A stretch of 64,000 nucleotides of DNA from Micromonospora pallida (GCF_900090325.1 NZ_FMHW01000002.1:1054001-1118000); one strand, 5' to 3'; numbered from the stretch's first letter, positions 42,235-50,841 are shown. Program-made: numbers and translations. Notes: generated by a model not told the origin, from the letters alone.

Positions 42235-43302
42235 TCAAGAAACGAAACCGAGGAAGGCCGCTCTCGCCTCCCCCTCGGGCAGGCCGCGCGGCGGACTCTT
42301 GAACAGCAGGGCGCAGGCGTCGTTCACGGCGCCGGACAGGGCGCGGTCGGTGGCCAGCCGGGCGGCCCGGACGGCGTTCGCGATGACGCCGGCGGCGTTC
42401 GGGCTGTCCTCTACCGTCAGTTTGACGTCGATCTTCACCTCGGAGCCGAGGACGGAGGTCGCCGTGATGTTGAGGAAGCACACCTTCGTGTCGGCCAGGT
42501 GGCGGATGAAGCCGGTCGGTCCGGCCGCGATGCTGGCATCGTCCATCCCGGCGGCCCGCAGCGCGTTGGCCTTCGAGGTGAACTTGGACGCCGAGCGCGT
42601 GGGGTCGGCCAGGTTGAGGAAGTCGGTGTTCCCGCCGACGTTGAGCTGATAGGTGCTCGACGGCACCAGGCCGCGGCTGAGCAGCAACTCCAGCAGGGCG
42701 GTGTGCAGTGTCGTGGCACCCAGGTGACTGCGCAGATCGTCGCCGAGAATCACCACGCCGGCATCGGCGAATCGGCGGCACAGGGCCTCGTCGCGGGCCA
42801 GTTCCTCGGGTGTGGCGTTCACGACGGCTATGCCGGCGGCCAGCGCGGCGTCGGCGAACATCCGGATAGCCCGGGAAGCGCCGGTGGGCAGCATGATGAC
42901 GAGGACGTCCGCCTCGAGTTCGATCAGCGCCTTCGTGACGTCCTCCGGTCGAGCGTCCTGCGCGGCGTCGGCGGGCTGAACGACGCCACCCAGCGGCCCG
43001 GCGAGGCCGTCGAGCACCGGCGCGGGCAGGACCGGTGAATCACCGTCGGCGCCGAGCGGGACGAAGGCGGTCGCGGAGACGACGGGGGTGGCGAAGGCGT
43101 CGGACAGGGATCGGCCCACCTTGGTCGCGTCCACGTCGAACGCCGCAACGACCCGGACGTCGGACAGGAGGTACCCACCCACCGAACGGCACATGAGGCC
43201 CGGAGGTGTGGCGGCGGGGTCCGCCTGCGCCTGAGCGACGAACTGGCTGAAGCTGGATGCGCAGTTGCCTGCGCCGGCCAGTACCACACGGATCGGTTTC
43301 AC
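42235..43302 (-). CDS. myo-Inositol-1-phosphate synthase family cyclase
   Basis: 355 residues from GTG 43302, fixed by AAAGGAG 7 bases upstream; the frame is open to 43497 but is low-complexity there. VVLAGAGNCASSFSQFV is the NAD+ motif, YQLNVGGNTDFLNLADP and ASKFTSKANALRA hold the family's Gly-rich and catalytic-Lys segments, and DVKLTVEDSPNAAGVI is the C-terminal signature. The family turns a hexose 6-phosphate into a cyclitol phosphate; homologues in aristeromycin-type clusters make five-membered rings. Actinobacteria also carry a housekeeping copy for mycothiol, but the position in this cluster argues for a dedicated one. Confidence 0.9.
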   Translation of the reverse strand: MKPIRVVLAGAGNCASSFSQFVAQAQADPAATPPGLMCRSVGGYLLSDVRVVAAFDVDATKVGRSLSDAFATPVVSATAFVPLGADGDSPVLPAPVLDGLAGPLGGVVQPADAAQDARPEDVTKALIELEADVLVIMLPTGASRAIRMFADAALAAGIAVVNATPEELARDEALCRRFADAGVVILGDDLRSHLGATTLHTALLELLLSRGLVPSSTYQLNVGGNTDFLNLADPTRSASKFTSKANALRAAGMDDASIAAGPTGFIRHLADTKVCFLNITATSVLGSEVKIDVKLTVEDSPNAAGVIANAVRAARLATDRALSGAVNDACALLFKSPPRGLPEGEARAAFLGFVS

Positions 43303-43493
43303 AGGGGTCTCCTTTCCCGGCTGTCCACGGGTGTGCGCCGGAGAGGCCAGAGCTGATGTGTGTGAACGACCGGTATCCGCCCTCCGGCCGCGTTCGCCGG
43401 CTGCACGATGTGGTCCTCCAGGAGGGGCGGGAGGCGGCGGTCGCAGACCACTGCCCCACGTCGTTGGGCCGGACGCGACTTCCCGCTCGGGCG

Positions 43494-44528
43494 TCACGGG
43501 CCGACGAGCTGGCTGCTCAAAAATCCGGCGAGCCGATCGACCTGCCGCCGGACGTCATGGAAGTCGTACCGGAATCGGTATGTCGGCAGGGCCGTGAGGG
43601 CATCCCGGGTCGGCTCGGCACTGCCCGGCTCGGGTTCGTGCCCGAAGATGTTGAGGTGCTTGTTGGGCTGGGCCAGAAGGCGCCGCTCCAGCAGCGTCCG
43701 GCGCTCCGACGGGTGCACCGGGGCGAGGGTGGCCTCCGCCGGATCGTCGGCGAGGCTCAGGTGCACGACAACGTCGACCCGGGCGTGCTGGCCGATCTTG
43801 GTGTCCAGCAGGTCCGCGTACTCCCAGGGGTAGAGCAGTGCCGTGCCGTTCGGTTCGGCGCCGGACTCACGCAGACGCGGCAACGTCGCGTTGGCGGGAT
43901 GCGACAGCCGGGACAGGACAGCTTGCGCGCGGTCGTGCCCGAACAGCAGGTCCAGGGTGTCGAGACGTACCGAAACCGACCGCGGCCAGCCGAAGCCGGT
44001 GACGCCCTCGTCGCCGTCGCCGGCGAGCATGCTGACGTCGTCGTTGCAGACCATGACGCCGGATCCGTCGAGGACGCCGGCCATGATGAAGGACGTCTTG
44101 CCGGCCCGGCTCCCGCCGACCAGCGCGACACCGATGCCGTTCAGCTCCACCAGTCCCGCGTGCAGGAACGACGTGCCCTGGCGGGCGGCCGCCGAACGGT
44201 GGATCGCCCGGGTCGCCCGCAGCAGCGACTGAGCCGTCCAGGCATCGCCGCTCGGAGCCAGATGGAAGAGAAACCTCCGGGAGTGGTCGACGGCGTACTC
44301 CACGGTTTCCTCGCCGTGGGCGGTGACCAGCTCGGGCACCGACTCGCCGGTGGGTTCGGTGTCGGCAAACACCTCCCACGCGCCGGTATCCGGCCTGCCC
44401 GCTTCCAGGGTGAACCACGGTGCTGCCAACCGGCTGATCTGGTCGGCCACAGCTGGCGTGCATGTGAGACCGGTGTGGGCGAACCTTGACCGAATGGCGT
44501 GTCGGCGCAGTTTGTTACCGGAAACCAT
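43494..44528 (-). CDS. HPr-kinase-like P-loop protein 2
   Basis: 344 residues. GVALVGGSRAGKTSFIMAG is Walker A, preceded by TSFLHAGLVELNG as in HprK-like kinases; MVCNDDVSMLAG resembles the acidic loop after it. Only the core resembles HPr-kinase-like protein 1; the N-terminal domains differ. ATG 44528 is chosen at MVSGNKLRRH; GTG 44540 is an alternative. The AGATCTATC element lies about 120 bases upstream and is shared with the nucleotidyltransferase operon. It may phosphorylate a second position of the product or of a carrier-bound intermediate. Confidence 0.7.
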   Translation of the reverse strand: MVSGNKLRRHAIRSRFAHTGLTCTPAVADQISRLAAPWFTLEAGRPDTGAWEVFADTEPTGESVPELVTAHGEETVEYAVDHSRRFLFHLAPSGDAWTAQSLLRATRAIHRSAAARQGTSFLHAGLVELNGIGVALVGGSRAGKTSFIMAGVLDGSGVMVCNDDVSMLAGDGDEGVTGFGWPRSVSVRLDTLDLLFGHDRAQAVLSRLSHPANATLPRLRESGAEPNGTALLYPWEYADLLDTKIGQHARVDVVVHLSLADDPAEATLAPVHPSERRTLLERRLLAQPNKHLNIFGHEPEPGSAEPTRDALTALPTYRFRYDFHDVRRQVDRLAGFLSSQLVGP

Positions 44529-44649
44529 GGTGGTGCCCACCCCATGTCTCTGGTCATGCCCCGCGCGGGGGCGCAGCTGCGCGGCGGGTCCCCTCCGGTG
44601 GAGAAGGCGCCGCGGCCGGTCGACTGGATCAGCTTCCGGCGAGGATGCT

Positions 44650-44658
44650 AGATCTATC
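44650..44658. promoter_or_regulatory. AGATCTATC element upstream of HPr-kinase-like gene 2
   Basis: Exact 9-base match to 35506-35514. It overlaps ATCTATCGATATG (44652-44664), whose complement begins CATATCGATAG and partly matches the AT-rich elements at 25490 and 49224. It could be an operator; unproven. Confidence 0.3.
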
Positions 44659-44698
44659 GATATGTTGCAAGGGCTGCGCATCGCCGAAACGGGAGAGT

Positions 44699-45394
44699 TC
44701 AGTTCACAACGAGTGGTCCTGATGTGTCCCAGCCCAGCTCCTGTCGCCCGCGGAAAAACCTGCCATTGGAGCGCGCGGCAGGCAGTTTCAGGAGCCGGAC
44801 CAGGTCTTCGGCGGCCAGGCGGGGATCGTTGGGCGCGGTCCGGGTGCCCATGTCGGTGCGGATCCATCCGGGACAGAACGCGAACGCAGACAGGTCCGCG
44901 TTTCGCCGCTCGAAGTGACGCGCGAGTCCGAGCACAAGTGCGTTGAGGGCCAGCTTGGACGCTCGGTAGGCGAACGAGGCGCCGTCGGCGTCCTGGAGGC
45001 GGCCCATCCCGGACGAGACACACAGGACCCGCCCCGAGCCGCGGGCAAGCATCGGCGGCGCGTAACGCTGAACCAACTGCGTCGCCCCGAACAGGTTCAC
45101 CGCGAATGTCTCGCGCAGGTCCGCGAGGGACAGCGCGAACAGGTCACCGTATCCGCCGCGCGGATCGTCGAGGTACACGCCGGCATTGTTGACCAGCACG
45201 TCGACGGCCTCGCCGGCGAACAGCTCGCACGAGACCGGTTCCCGGAGGTCCACGACCCGGTAGTCGTCGAGTGGGACATGCTGCGGCGCGACCGACAGCC
45301 CGACACCCAGCACCCGGTAGCCAGCCGCCTTCAGCTCATGGCAGATGCGGATACCCAGACCACGAGACACCCCGGTGACCAGAGCAGTCGGCAT
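44699..45394 (-). CDS. Short-chain dehydrogenase/reductase 2
   Basis: 231 residues. ALVTGVSRGLGIRICHEL is the cofactor motif, DVLVNNAGVY the family NNAG, and LCVSSGMGRLQDADGASFAYRASK holds the Ser and Tyr-x-x-x-Lys. There is no clear ribosome site before ATG 45394. It diverges from the ABC transporter genes with a 100-base gap. It may oxidise or reduce a sugar or cyclitol intermediate. Confidence 0.82.
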   Translation of the reverse strand: MPTALVTGVSRGLGIRICHELKAAGYRVLGVGLSVAPQHVPLDDYRVVDLREPVSCELFAGEAVDVLVNNAGVYLDDPRGGYGDLFALSLADLRETFAVNLFGATQLVQRYAPPMLARGSGRVLCVSSGMGRLQDADGASFAYRASKLALNALVLGLARHFERRNADLSAFAFCPGWIRTDMGTRTAPNDPRLAAEDLVRLLKLPAARSNGRFFRGRQELGWDTSGPLVVN

Positions 45395-45494
45395 CAGGCA
45401 AGCGTAGTCGCCGTACCGTGCCTGTCCGCATGCCCGGACGCGCTTCGGTCGGGTCGCACCACGGGCATCGATCCATGGCTAGGATCGGTCGGCG

Positions 45495-47348
45495 ATGAGA
45501 CCTCCCTCCGGCGACGCCAGCCGGCCGATGACGACGCGATCCACTCTGCGCGACCGGATGCTGCTGATCGGCGAGTTGCGCCACAGCGGTCCGCTCGCCG
45601 TGATCGTGCTGATGTTCACGCAGGTGACGATCGCCCTCGTCCCCGCGCTGACCGCGCTGACGATCGAGAACCTGGTGAACCGGGTCCTGCTCGGGTCGTC
45701 GTTGACCGTCGCGCTGATCCTGCTCGGCGCGGTCCTCCTGGCCGGACGGTTGGCGCAGACGGTCTCCGCGCCGGCGACCTTCCTGGTCTCGCAGCGCATC
45801 GACATGGCCCGCCGTGCCGCGCTGACGTCACTGGCGGTCTCCGGAGCGCACCTCGGGCCGATGGAACAGCCCCGGACTCGCGAGCTGATCCGGGTGGCCC
45901 GCGCGGATCCGGAGTTCTGGGCCGAACGTCCACCGGGGACGGGCGCGACGGCCCAGCTGGATCTCATCATGCGCTGGATCGGTGTGCTCGCCGCCACCGC
46001 GGTGCTGGCCAGCTTCGCCTGGTGGCTCGCCCCCCTCGTGATCATCCCGGCCGTCGCCAGCCGTTGGCTGTGGCGGCGTCAGTTCATGGAACACATCGAG
46101 ATCGAGCGGCGTGGCGTGTCGGCCGGGATGGAGGCGGACCACTGGCGGCGCCTGGCGGTGGACGCGACCGACGGCAAGGAGAGCCGCACCTTTGGGCTCC
46201 AGCACTGGGCGCTCGCTCGCTGGCATGAGCGGCTGATGACCATGTTGTCGCCGAAGTGGCACGCCGGTATCCGTAGCGTCCTGGACCAGTGGCAGGTAGC
46301 GGTGCTGGTCGGGCCGCCGCTGACCGTGGCTTTCACACTGGTCGTGTGGCACGCCGGGCAGAACGGCGACGGCGTGGCCGAGGCGGCGGCGGTACTCGGC
46401 GCCGGCTGGGCGGTCCTCAACCTGCTCGGCTTCATCGACGCGCTGGAGATCGAGGGGGCCATCCCCGGCTGCCGCGCGTACGCCACGTTGCGCGCCGAGA
46501 CCGCCGACCCGTACGTGCCTGTCGCCGCGGTATCCCAGAGCCTGGATGCGCCGCGCGTACGCTTCGAGCAGGTCTCGTTCGCCTACTCCGCCACGGGTCC
46601 GGCCGTGCTCGACGGCCTCGACCTGGAGATCGCCCCCGGCGAGCTGCTCGCCGTCGTCGGCCTCAACGGCGCCGGCAAATCCACGCTGATCAAACTGCTA
46701 GCTGGGCTCTACACACCCAGCTCCGGCCGTATCACCGTGGACGGCGTCGACCTGGCGGCTGTCGAACCGCCGCTGTGGCGCAGCCGGATTTCCATCGTCT
46801 TCCAGGACTTTGTCTGCTACCACCTGTCCTGTCTCGACAACGTCGCCCTCGGGTACGCGGCCGCGCCGGTGGACCGCAAGCGTATCGAGCAGGCGGCAGC
46901 CGACTCCGGACTGGACCAGCTGGTCGCCCGCCTGCCCCTCGGATGGGACACCCCGCTGGCCCGCACCCGCGTCGGCGGCGTGGACCTCTCCGGCGGCCAA
47001 TGGCAGAAGGTCGTGTTGACCCGGGCGATGTACGCACTGCGCTGTGGAGCCCGGCTGCTGGTACTCGACGAGCCGACGGCCCATCTGGACGTCAAGTCGG
47101 AGTTCGAGGTCTTCCACGAACTCGCCCGGCACAAGCGGCACGCCGGCGTAGTGCTGATCTCACACCGGCTGTCCACGGTCCGCCTCGCCGACCGCATTGT
47201 GCTGCTCGATGGCGGCCGGATCGTGGAGTCCGGTTCCCATGACGAACTGATGGCCGAGGACGGCCGGTACGCCAAGCTCTTCATCACCCAGGCGGAACGC
47301 TTCAACCAGGGTTTCGACGACAGGTTCGACGAGGAGGACACGCCGTGA
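45495..47348 (+). CDS. ABC exporter half-transporter 1 (membrane and ATPase domains fused)
   Basis: 617 residues. About six membrane segments in the first 320 residues are followed by an ATPase domain: GLNGAGKSTLIKLLAG (Walker A), VDLSGGQWQKVVLTRA (signature), LLVLDEPTAHLD (Walker B) and ISHRLSTV (H-loop). Leaderless translation from ATG 45495 is possible: TAGGAT (45480-45485) lies 9 bases upstream and no ribosome site is seen. Met12 at 45528 is an alternative. Fused half-transporters of this type export peptides, lipids or hydrophobic antibiotics. Paired with the next gene as a likely heterodimer for product export. Confidence 0.9.
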   Translation: MRPPSGDASRPMTTRSTLRDRMLLIGELRHSGPLAVIVLMFTQVTIALVPALTALTIENLVNRVLLGSSLTVALILLGAVLLAGRLAQTVSAPATFLVSQRIDMARRAALTSLAVSGAHLGPMEQPRTRELIRVARADPEFWAERPPGTGATAQLDLIMRWIGVLAATAVLASFAWWLAPLVIIPAVASRWLWRRQFMEHIEIERRGVSAGMEADHWRRLAVDATDGKESRTFGLQHWALARWHERLMTMLSPKWHAGIRSVLDQWQVAVLVGPPLTVAFTLVVWHAGQNGDGVAEAAAVLGAGWAVLNLLGFIDALEIEGAIPGCRAYATLRAETADPYVPVAAVSQSLDAPRVRFEQVSFAYSATGPAVLDGLDLEIAPGELLAVVGLNGAGKSTLIKLLAGLYTPSSGRITVDGVDLAAVEPPLWRSRISIVFQDFVCYHLSCLDNVALGYAAAPVDRKRIEQAAADSGLDQLVARLPLGWDTPLARTRVGGVDLSGGQWQKVVLTRAMYALRCGARLLVLDEPTAHLDVKSEFEVFHELARHKRHAGVVLISHRLSTVRLADRIVLLDGGRIVESGSHDELMAEDGRYAKLFITQAERFNQGFDDRFDEEDTP

Positions 47349-49147
47349 CCCGCTACCTGCGGCTGTGGACCGAGATACTGGGTGTCTCGTGGCGCCACGC
47401 CCGTGGGCTGACCACCACGGTGTTCGGTATCGAGGTCGGCCTGGTCGCCGGGAACATCGGCATCGCACTGGCCCTGCGAGCCGCCGTGGACGGACTTGTA
47501 GCCGGCGATGTCCCCGCCGCCGTCACCGCCGCGGTGGTCGCGGCGGTGGCCTCGACGACGGTGTTGTTGCTCAATCGGCTGCACGGACTGATCGGGCTGT
47601 TCCTGATCGTTGAACGGGTCGGCATGGTTCTGGAACAACGTCTGCTCGAGGACATCGCCGCGCTCGAACGCATCGAGCATCTCGAGCGCAGCGACTACCT
47701 CGACCGGCTGACTGTGCTGCGCTACGCGCCGAAGCGGATCGTGGGCGGGATGTGGAACGCGGTCCGCGCCTGCTTCACCATGCTGCAGCTGGCTCTTACG
47801 CTGCTGTTGCTCGGCTCAGTCAGCCCCTGGCTGCTGGTGCTCCTCGTGCTCGCCGCGGCCCCGTTGTGGTGCGACCGCGCGGGCCGGAAGATCGAGAGCC
47901 ACGCCGAGATCAGCACCGCTGAAGCGTTCCGGCTCCAGCGGCACCTGTTCGATGTCGCCACCGACGCCGCTGCGGGCAAGGAGATCCGTACCAGCCAGGC
48001 CGGGCACCGGGTCGCACAGTTGCAGGCGGCGGCGTTTCACGAGGCCACCGTCGGCCGGTACAGTGCCCGTGTCCGCGCCGCCTGGCTGCGCGCTGCCGGC
48101 TGGACCGTCTTCGTGGCCGGCTTCATTGCCTGCCTCGGTATCGTGGCGCGCCAAGCCGCGGCGGGCACCGCCACCCCGGGCGACGTCGTCCTCGTCGTGA
48201 CACTCACGATCAACCTCCAGCAGACCGTGCAGACCGCCGTCAGCCAGCTCGCCACCACGATGAACGCCGGTCTTTTCCTGGACCCGTACCTGTGGCTCAG
48301 GGCATATCTGCAGCAGGAGCGGTCCGCGCGCCGCGGCGACCTCCCGCCGCCCGAGCGCCTGACCACCGGTATCCGCCTCGACCGGGTCGGCTTCTCGTAT
48401 CCGGGCGCGGCTGAGCCGGTGCTCGCCGACGTCGACGTCCTGCTGCCCGCCGGCAGTGTGGTCGCGCTCGTCGGAGAGTTCGGGTCGGGCAAGTCCACGC
48501 TGGTCAAGCTACTCAGCCGCTTCTACGAACCCAGCCTCGGCCGCATCACGATCGACGGCACCGACCTCCGCGACATCCAAACCGAGCAGTGGCGCAGGCG
48601 TACCAGCGCCGCCTACCAGGACTTCGGTCGGTATCCCCAGATGACCTTCGCAGAGGCGGTCGGACTGGGCGACATCAGGCGTCTCGACGATGTGGATGCG
48701 GTCGGGCGTGCCATCGACGCGGCCGACGCCCAGGGGATCGTCAGGCGTCTGCCCGCAGGCGCGGCGACCCGCCTGTCACCGCTGTACGGCGGTGTCGACC
48801 TGTCGGAGGGACAGTGGCAGAAGACCGCACTAGCTCGAGCCAGCATGCGGACGGACCCGTTGCTCTTCATGCTCGACGAGCCGACCGCGTCCCTCGACGC
48901 CCCGAGCGAGCACGCCATCTTCCAACGCTACATGCAGCGGGCCCGGCAGCTGGCCGCCCGCAACGGCGCCATCACCCTGGTGGTCTCCCACCGGCTGTCC
49001 ACGGTCGCCGGAGCCGATCTGGTGCTGGTGCTGCATCGGGGCAGGCTGGTGGAGCAGGGCACCCACGACCAGCTGATGGCGGCCGGCGGGCGGTACAGCG
49101 AACTGTTCGGTCTGCAGGCCAGGGCGTACCGCCTGCGTCGGCCGTGA
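47345..49147 (+). CDS. ABC exporter half-transporter 2
   Basis: 600 residues. GTG 47345 overlaps the first half-transporter by 4 bases (GTGA) with GAGGAGG upstream. Membrane domain first, then GEFGSGKSTLVKLLSRF (Walker A), VDLSEGQWQKTALARA (signature, LSEGQ instead of LSGGQ), LFMLDEPTASLD (Walker B) and VSHRLSTV. In heterodimeric exporters one of the two ATP sites is often weaker; the signature change fits that pattern. Probably the last gene of the cluster. Confidence 0.9.
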   Translation: MTRYLRLWTEILGVSWRHARGLTTTVFGIEVGLVAGNIGIALALRAAVDGLVAGDVPAAVTAAVVAAVASTTVLLLNRLHGLIGLFLIVERVGMVLEQRLLEDIAALERIEHLERSDYLDRLTVLRYAPKRIVGGMWNAVRACFTMLQLALTLLLLGSVSPWLLVLLVLAAAPLWCDRAGRKIESHAEISTAEAFRLQRHLFDVATDAAAGKEIRTSQAGHRVAQLQAAAFHEATVGRYSARVRAAWLRAAGWTVFVAGFIACLGIVARQAAAGTATPGDVVLVVTLTINLQQTVQTAVSQLATTMNAGLFLDPYLWLRAYLQQERSARRGDLPPPERLTTGIRLDRVGFSYPGAAEPVLADVDVLLPAGSVVALVGEFGSGKSTLVKLLSRFYEPSLGRITIDGTDLRDIQTEQWRRRTSAAYQDFGRYPQMTFAEAVGLGDIRRLDDVDAVGRAIDAADAQGIVRRLPAGAATRLSPLYGGVDLSEGQWQKTALARASMRTDPLLFMLDEPTASLDAPSEHAIFQRYMQRARQLAARNGAITLVVSHRLSTVAGADLVLVLHRGRLVEQGTHDQLMAAGGRYSELFGLQARAYRLRRP

Positions 49148-49223
49148 CCAGCGGAAACGCAGGTGGCGGCCCTGTTTGCTTCCGTTGACGAGGTGGCGGC
49201 CGAGTCTGCTGATCGTGGGCACA

Positions 49224-49235
49224 TCATATCGATCA
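49224..49235. promoter_or_regulatory. AT-rich element TCATATCGATCA, possible operator
   Basis: One base different from 25490-25501 (TCATATAGATCA). TTGACG (49241-49246) follows; a candidate -10 (TAGTGG) is 19 bases further on, so any promoter here is imperfect. The 188-base gap before the PhoX-like gene also holds a repeated AGGTGGCGGCC (twice near 49162 and 49191). Confidence 0.25.
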
Positions 49236-49335
49236 GTATCTTGACGGGTGAGGTGGGATGTGACGTAGTGGATCGAGCGGTTCGGGTCGAGGTCGGCTGG
49301 CCCGCAGCCGTCCGTGACGTCTAGGAGGCTTGTCC

Positions 49336-50724
49336 GTGTCTATGTCTCGCCGCCAGTTCCTGTCCCGCTCGGCCGGAGCTGGTCTCGCTGTGACCGTGGT
49401 CGGTTCGGTCGACGCCCTGTTCACCGCGGCACCCGCGCTGGGGGTGTCCGGTCCGGAGATCGGGTACGGTCCGCTGGTGCCCGACCCGGCCGGCATGCTC
49501 GACCTGCCGGTGGGCTTTCGCTACACAGTGCTGTCGCGCGAAGGCACCGTCCGGCCGGACGGTGGCATCGTGCCGAGCCGGTTCGACGGCATGGGTGCGT
49601 TCGCCGGCAAGGCGCGCGGTACTCGCCTGGTCCGCAACCACGAGTGCTCGCCGACCGCGAAGATCACGGTCGTGGCTCCGCCGGAACGCACGTACGACCC
49701 GGCCGCCGGGGGTGGGACCAGCACACTCGCCGTCGACGCGGCGAACCGCGCCGTCACTGAGCACGTCAGCCTGGGCGGTACGGCCATCAACTGTTCCGGC
49801 GGCCGGACGCCGTGGAACACCTGGCTGACCTGTGAGGAGACCGAAGACAAGGCGGGGACCCGCGGGTACACGAAGGACCACGGATTCGTCTTCGAGGTCG
49901 ACCCGTACGACAGTGCTCGCAACACGGATCCGACACCGCTGACCGCGATGGGCCGGTTCCAGCACGAGGCGGTCGCGGTCGACCCGCACACCGGCATCGT
50001 CTACGAGACCGAGGACGCGTTCGTGGCGCCGCTGGGCAGCTTCTACCGCTTCCTGCCGAACCGGCCGCTCGGCGGCCACGGGAGCCTGCGGGCAGGCGGC
50101 GTGCTGCAGGCTCTGCACGTCCCGGACCTGCCGGACCTGTCGGTGGTGACCGAGGCGGGCACGTCCTTCTCCGGCGTCGAGTGGCTTGACGTGCCGGACC
50201 CGCTGGCGACGACGGAGTCGGTCCGTGCCCAGGACTACCGCAAGCCGATCACGGGTGGGTACAAGATCGAGGGCGCCTGGTGGGGGGAGAAGGACGGCTG
50301 TGCCTACTTCGTCTCGTCGTTCGCCCGGCGTGAGCTGGGCTCGGCCCGCGACCACGACGGCCAGGTCTGGCGGTACGACCCGCGAGCCAACACGTTGCGG
50401 CTGGAGACCATCTTCACCCGTCCGACGCCGGCGCCGGAGAACCCGGAGTTCGACTCCCCGGACAACATCTGCATGTCGCCGTACGGGGGCCTGATGATGT
50501 GCGAGGACGGGATCGGGGACCAGCACATCCTCGGTACGACCGCCGATGGCGAGGTGTTCGTTTTTGCGCGTAACCGGGTCAACGTCGGCACCGTGGCGGA
50601 CCCGGAGTACGGCGAGCTGGCCGGAGCGGCGTTCTCCGCCGACGGCCGGACCATGTTCTTCAACGTCTACAACCCGGGCATCACGTACGCCGTCACCGGC
50701 CCCTGGAACCGCCGCCAGAGCTGA
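49336..50724 (+). CDS. PhoX-like (DUF839) phosphatase, Tat-exported
   Basis: 462 residues. GTG 49336 is chosen because AGGAGG lies 7 bases upstream; TTG 49330 and ATG 49342 are alternatives. MSRRQFLSRSAGAGLAV with a hydrophobic stretch is a twin-arginine signal. WLTCEETEDKAGT and GRFQHEAVAVDP match the PhoX/DUF839 beta-propeller, where Glu and other residues bind Fe/Ca. PhoX hydrolyses phosphate esters outside the cell. It may belong to general phosphate supply rather than to the cluster, although export of phosphorylated intermediates for extracytoplasmic cleavage is conceivable. Confidence 0.85.
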   Translation: MSMSRRQFLSRSAGAGLAVTVVGSVDALFTAAPALGVSGPEIGYGPLVPDPAGMLDLPVGFRYTVLSREGTVRPDGGIVPSRFDGMGAFAGKARGTRLVRNHECSPTAKITVVAPPERTYDPAAGGGTSTLAVDAANRAVTEHVSLGGTAINCSGGRTPWNTWLTCEETEDKAGTRGYTKDHGFVFEVDPYDSARNTDPTPLTAMGRFQHEAVAVDPHTGIVYETEDAFVAPLGSFYRFLPNRPLGGHGSLRAGGVLQALHVPDLPDLSVVTEAGTSFSGVEWLDVPDPLATTESVRAQDYRKPITGGYKIEGAWWGEKDGCAYFVSSFARRELGSARDHDGQVWRYDPRANTLRLETIFTRPTPAPENPEFDSPDNICMSPYGGLMMCEDGIGDQHILGTTADGEVFVFARNRVNVGTVADPEYGELAGAAFSADGRTMFFNVYNPGITYAVTGPWNRRQS

Positions 50725-50757
50725 CTCCGCAGCCGGGCGGTGTGACCGAGCCGGCCT

Positions 50758-50807
50758 GAGCGTCCCGCCGCCCCGGTGTCTGACGGCGCCGGGGTGGTGT
50801 GACGCTC
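50758..50807. terminator. Strong nested hairpin between convergent genes
   Basis: GAGCGTC (50758-50764) pairs with GACGCTC (50801-50807), enclosing CCCCGG (50771-50776)/CCGGGG (50789-50794). It lies between the PhoX-like gene and the opposing histidine-kinase remnant. Confidence 0.65.
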
Positions 50808-50841
50808 GGGCCGGACGGCTGAACCCGTCGGGCCGGTGGTG

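Noticed and set aside
42235..43302. Assignment of the cyclitol synthase to mycothiol biosynthesis
   Set aside because: No MshA-D genes are nearby, and the gene sits inside a run of cluster genes.
43303..43497. Longer N-terminus for the inositol-phosphate-synthase homologue (GTG 43497)
   Set aside because: The extra sequence is proline- and arginine-rich, unlike the family, while AAAGGAG before GTG 43302 fixes the start.
37219..44528. True HPr kinase/phosphorylase of the sugar phosphotransferase system
   Set aside because: No HPr or PTS genes are present, and both proteins have large unrelated N-terminal domains.
49336..50724. PhoX-like gene as a cluster member
   Set aside because: It has its own promoter region and terminator, and PhoX proteins are common in general phosphate uptake. 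Only the shared AT-rich 12-mer hints otherwise.
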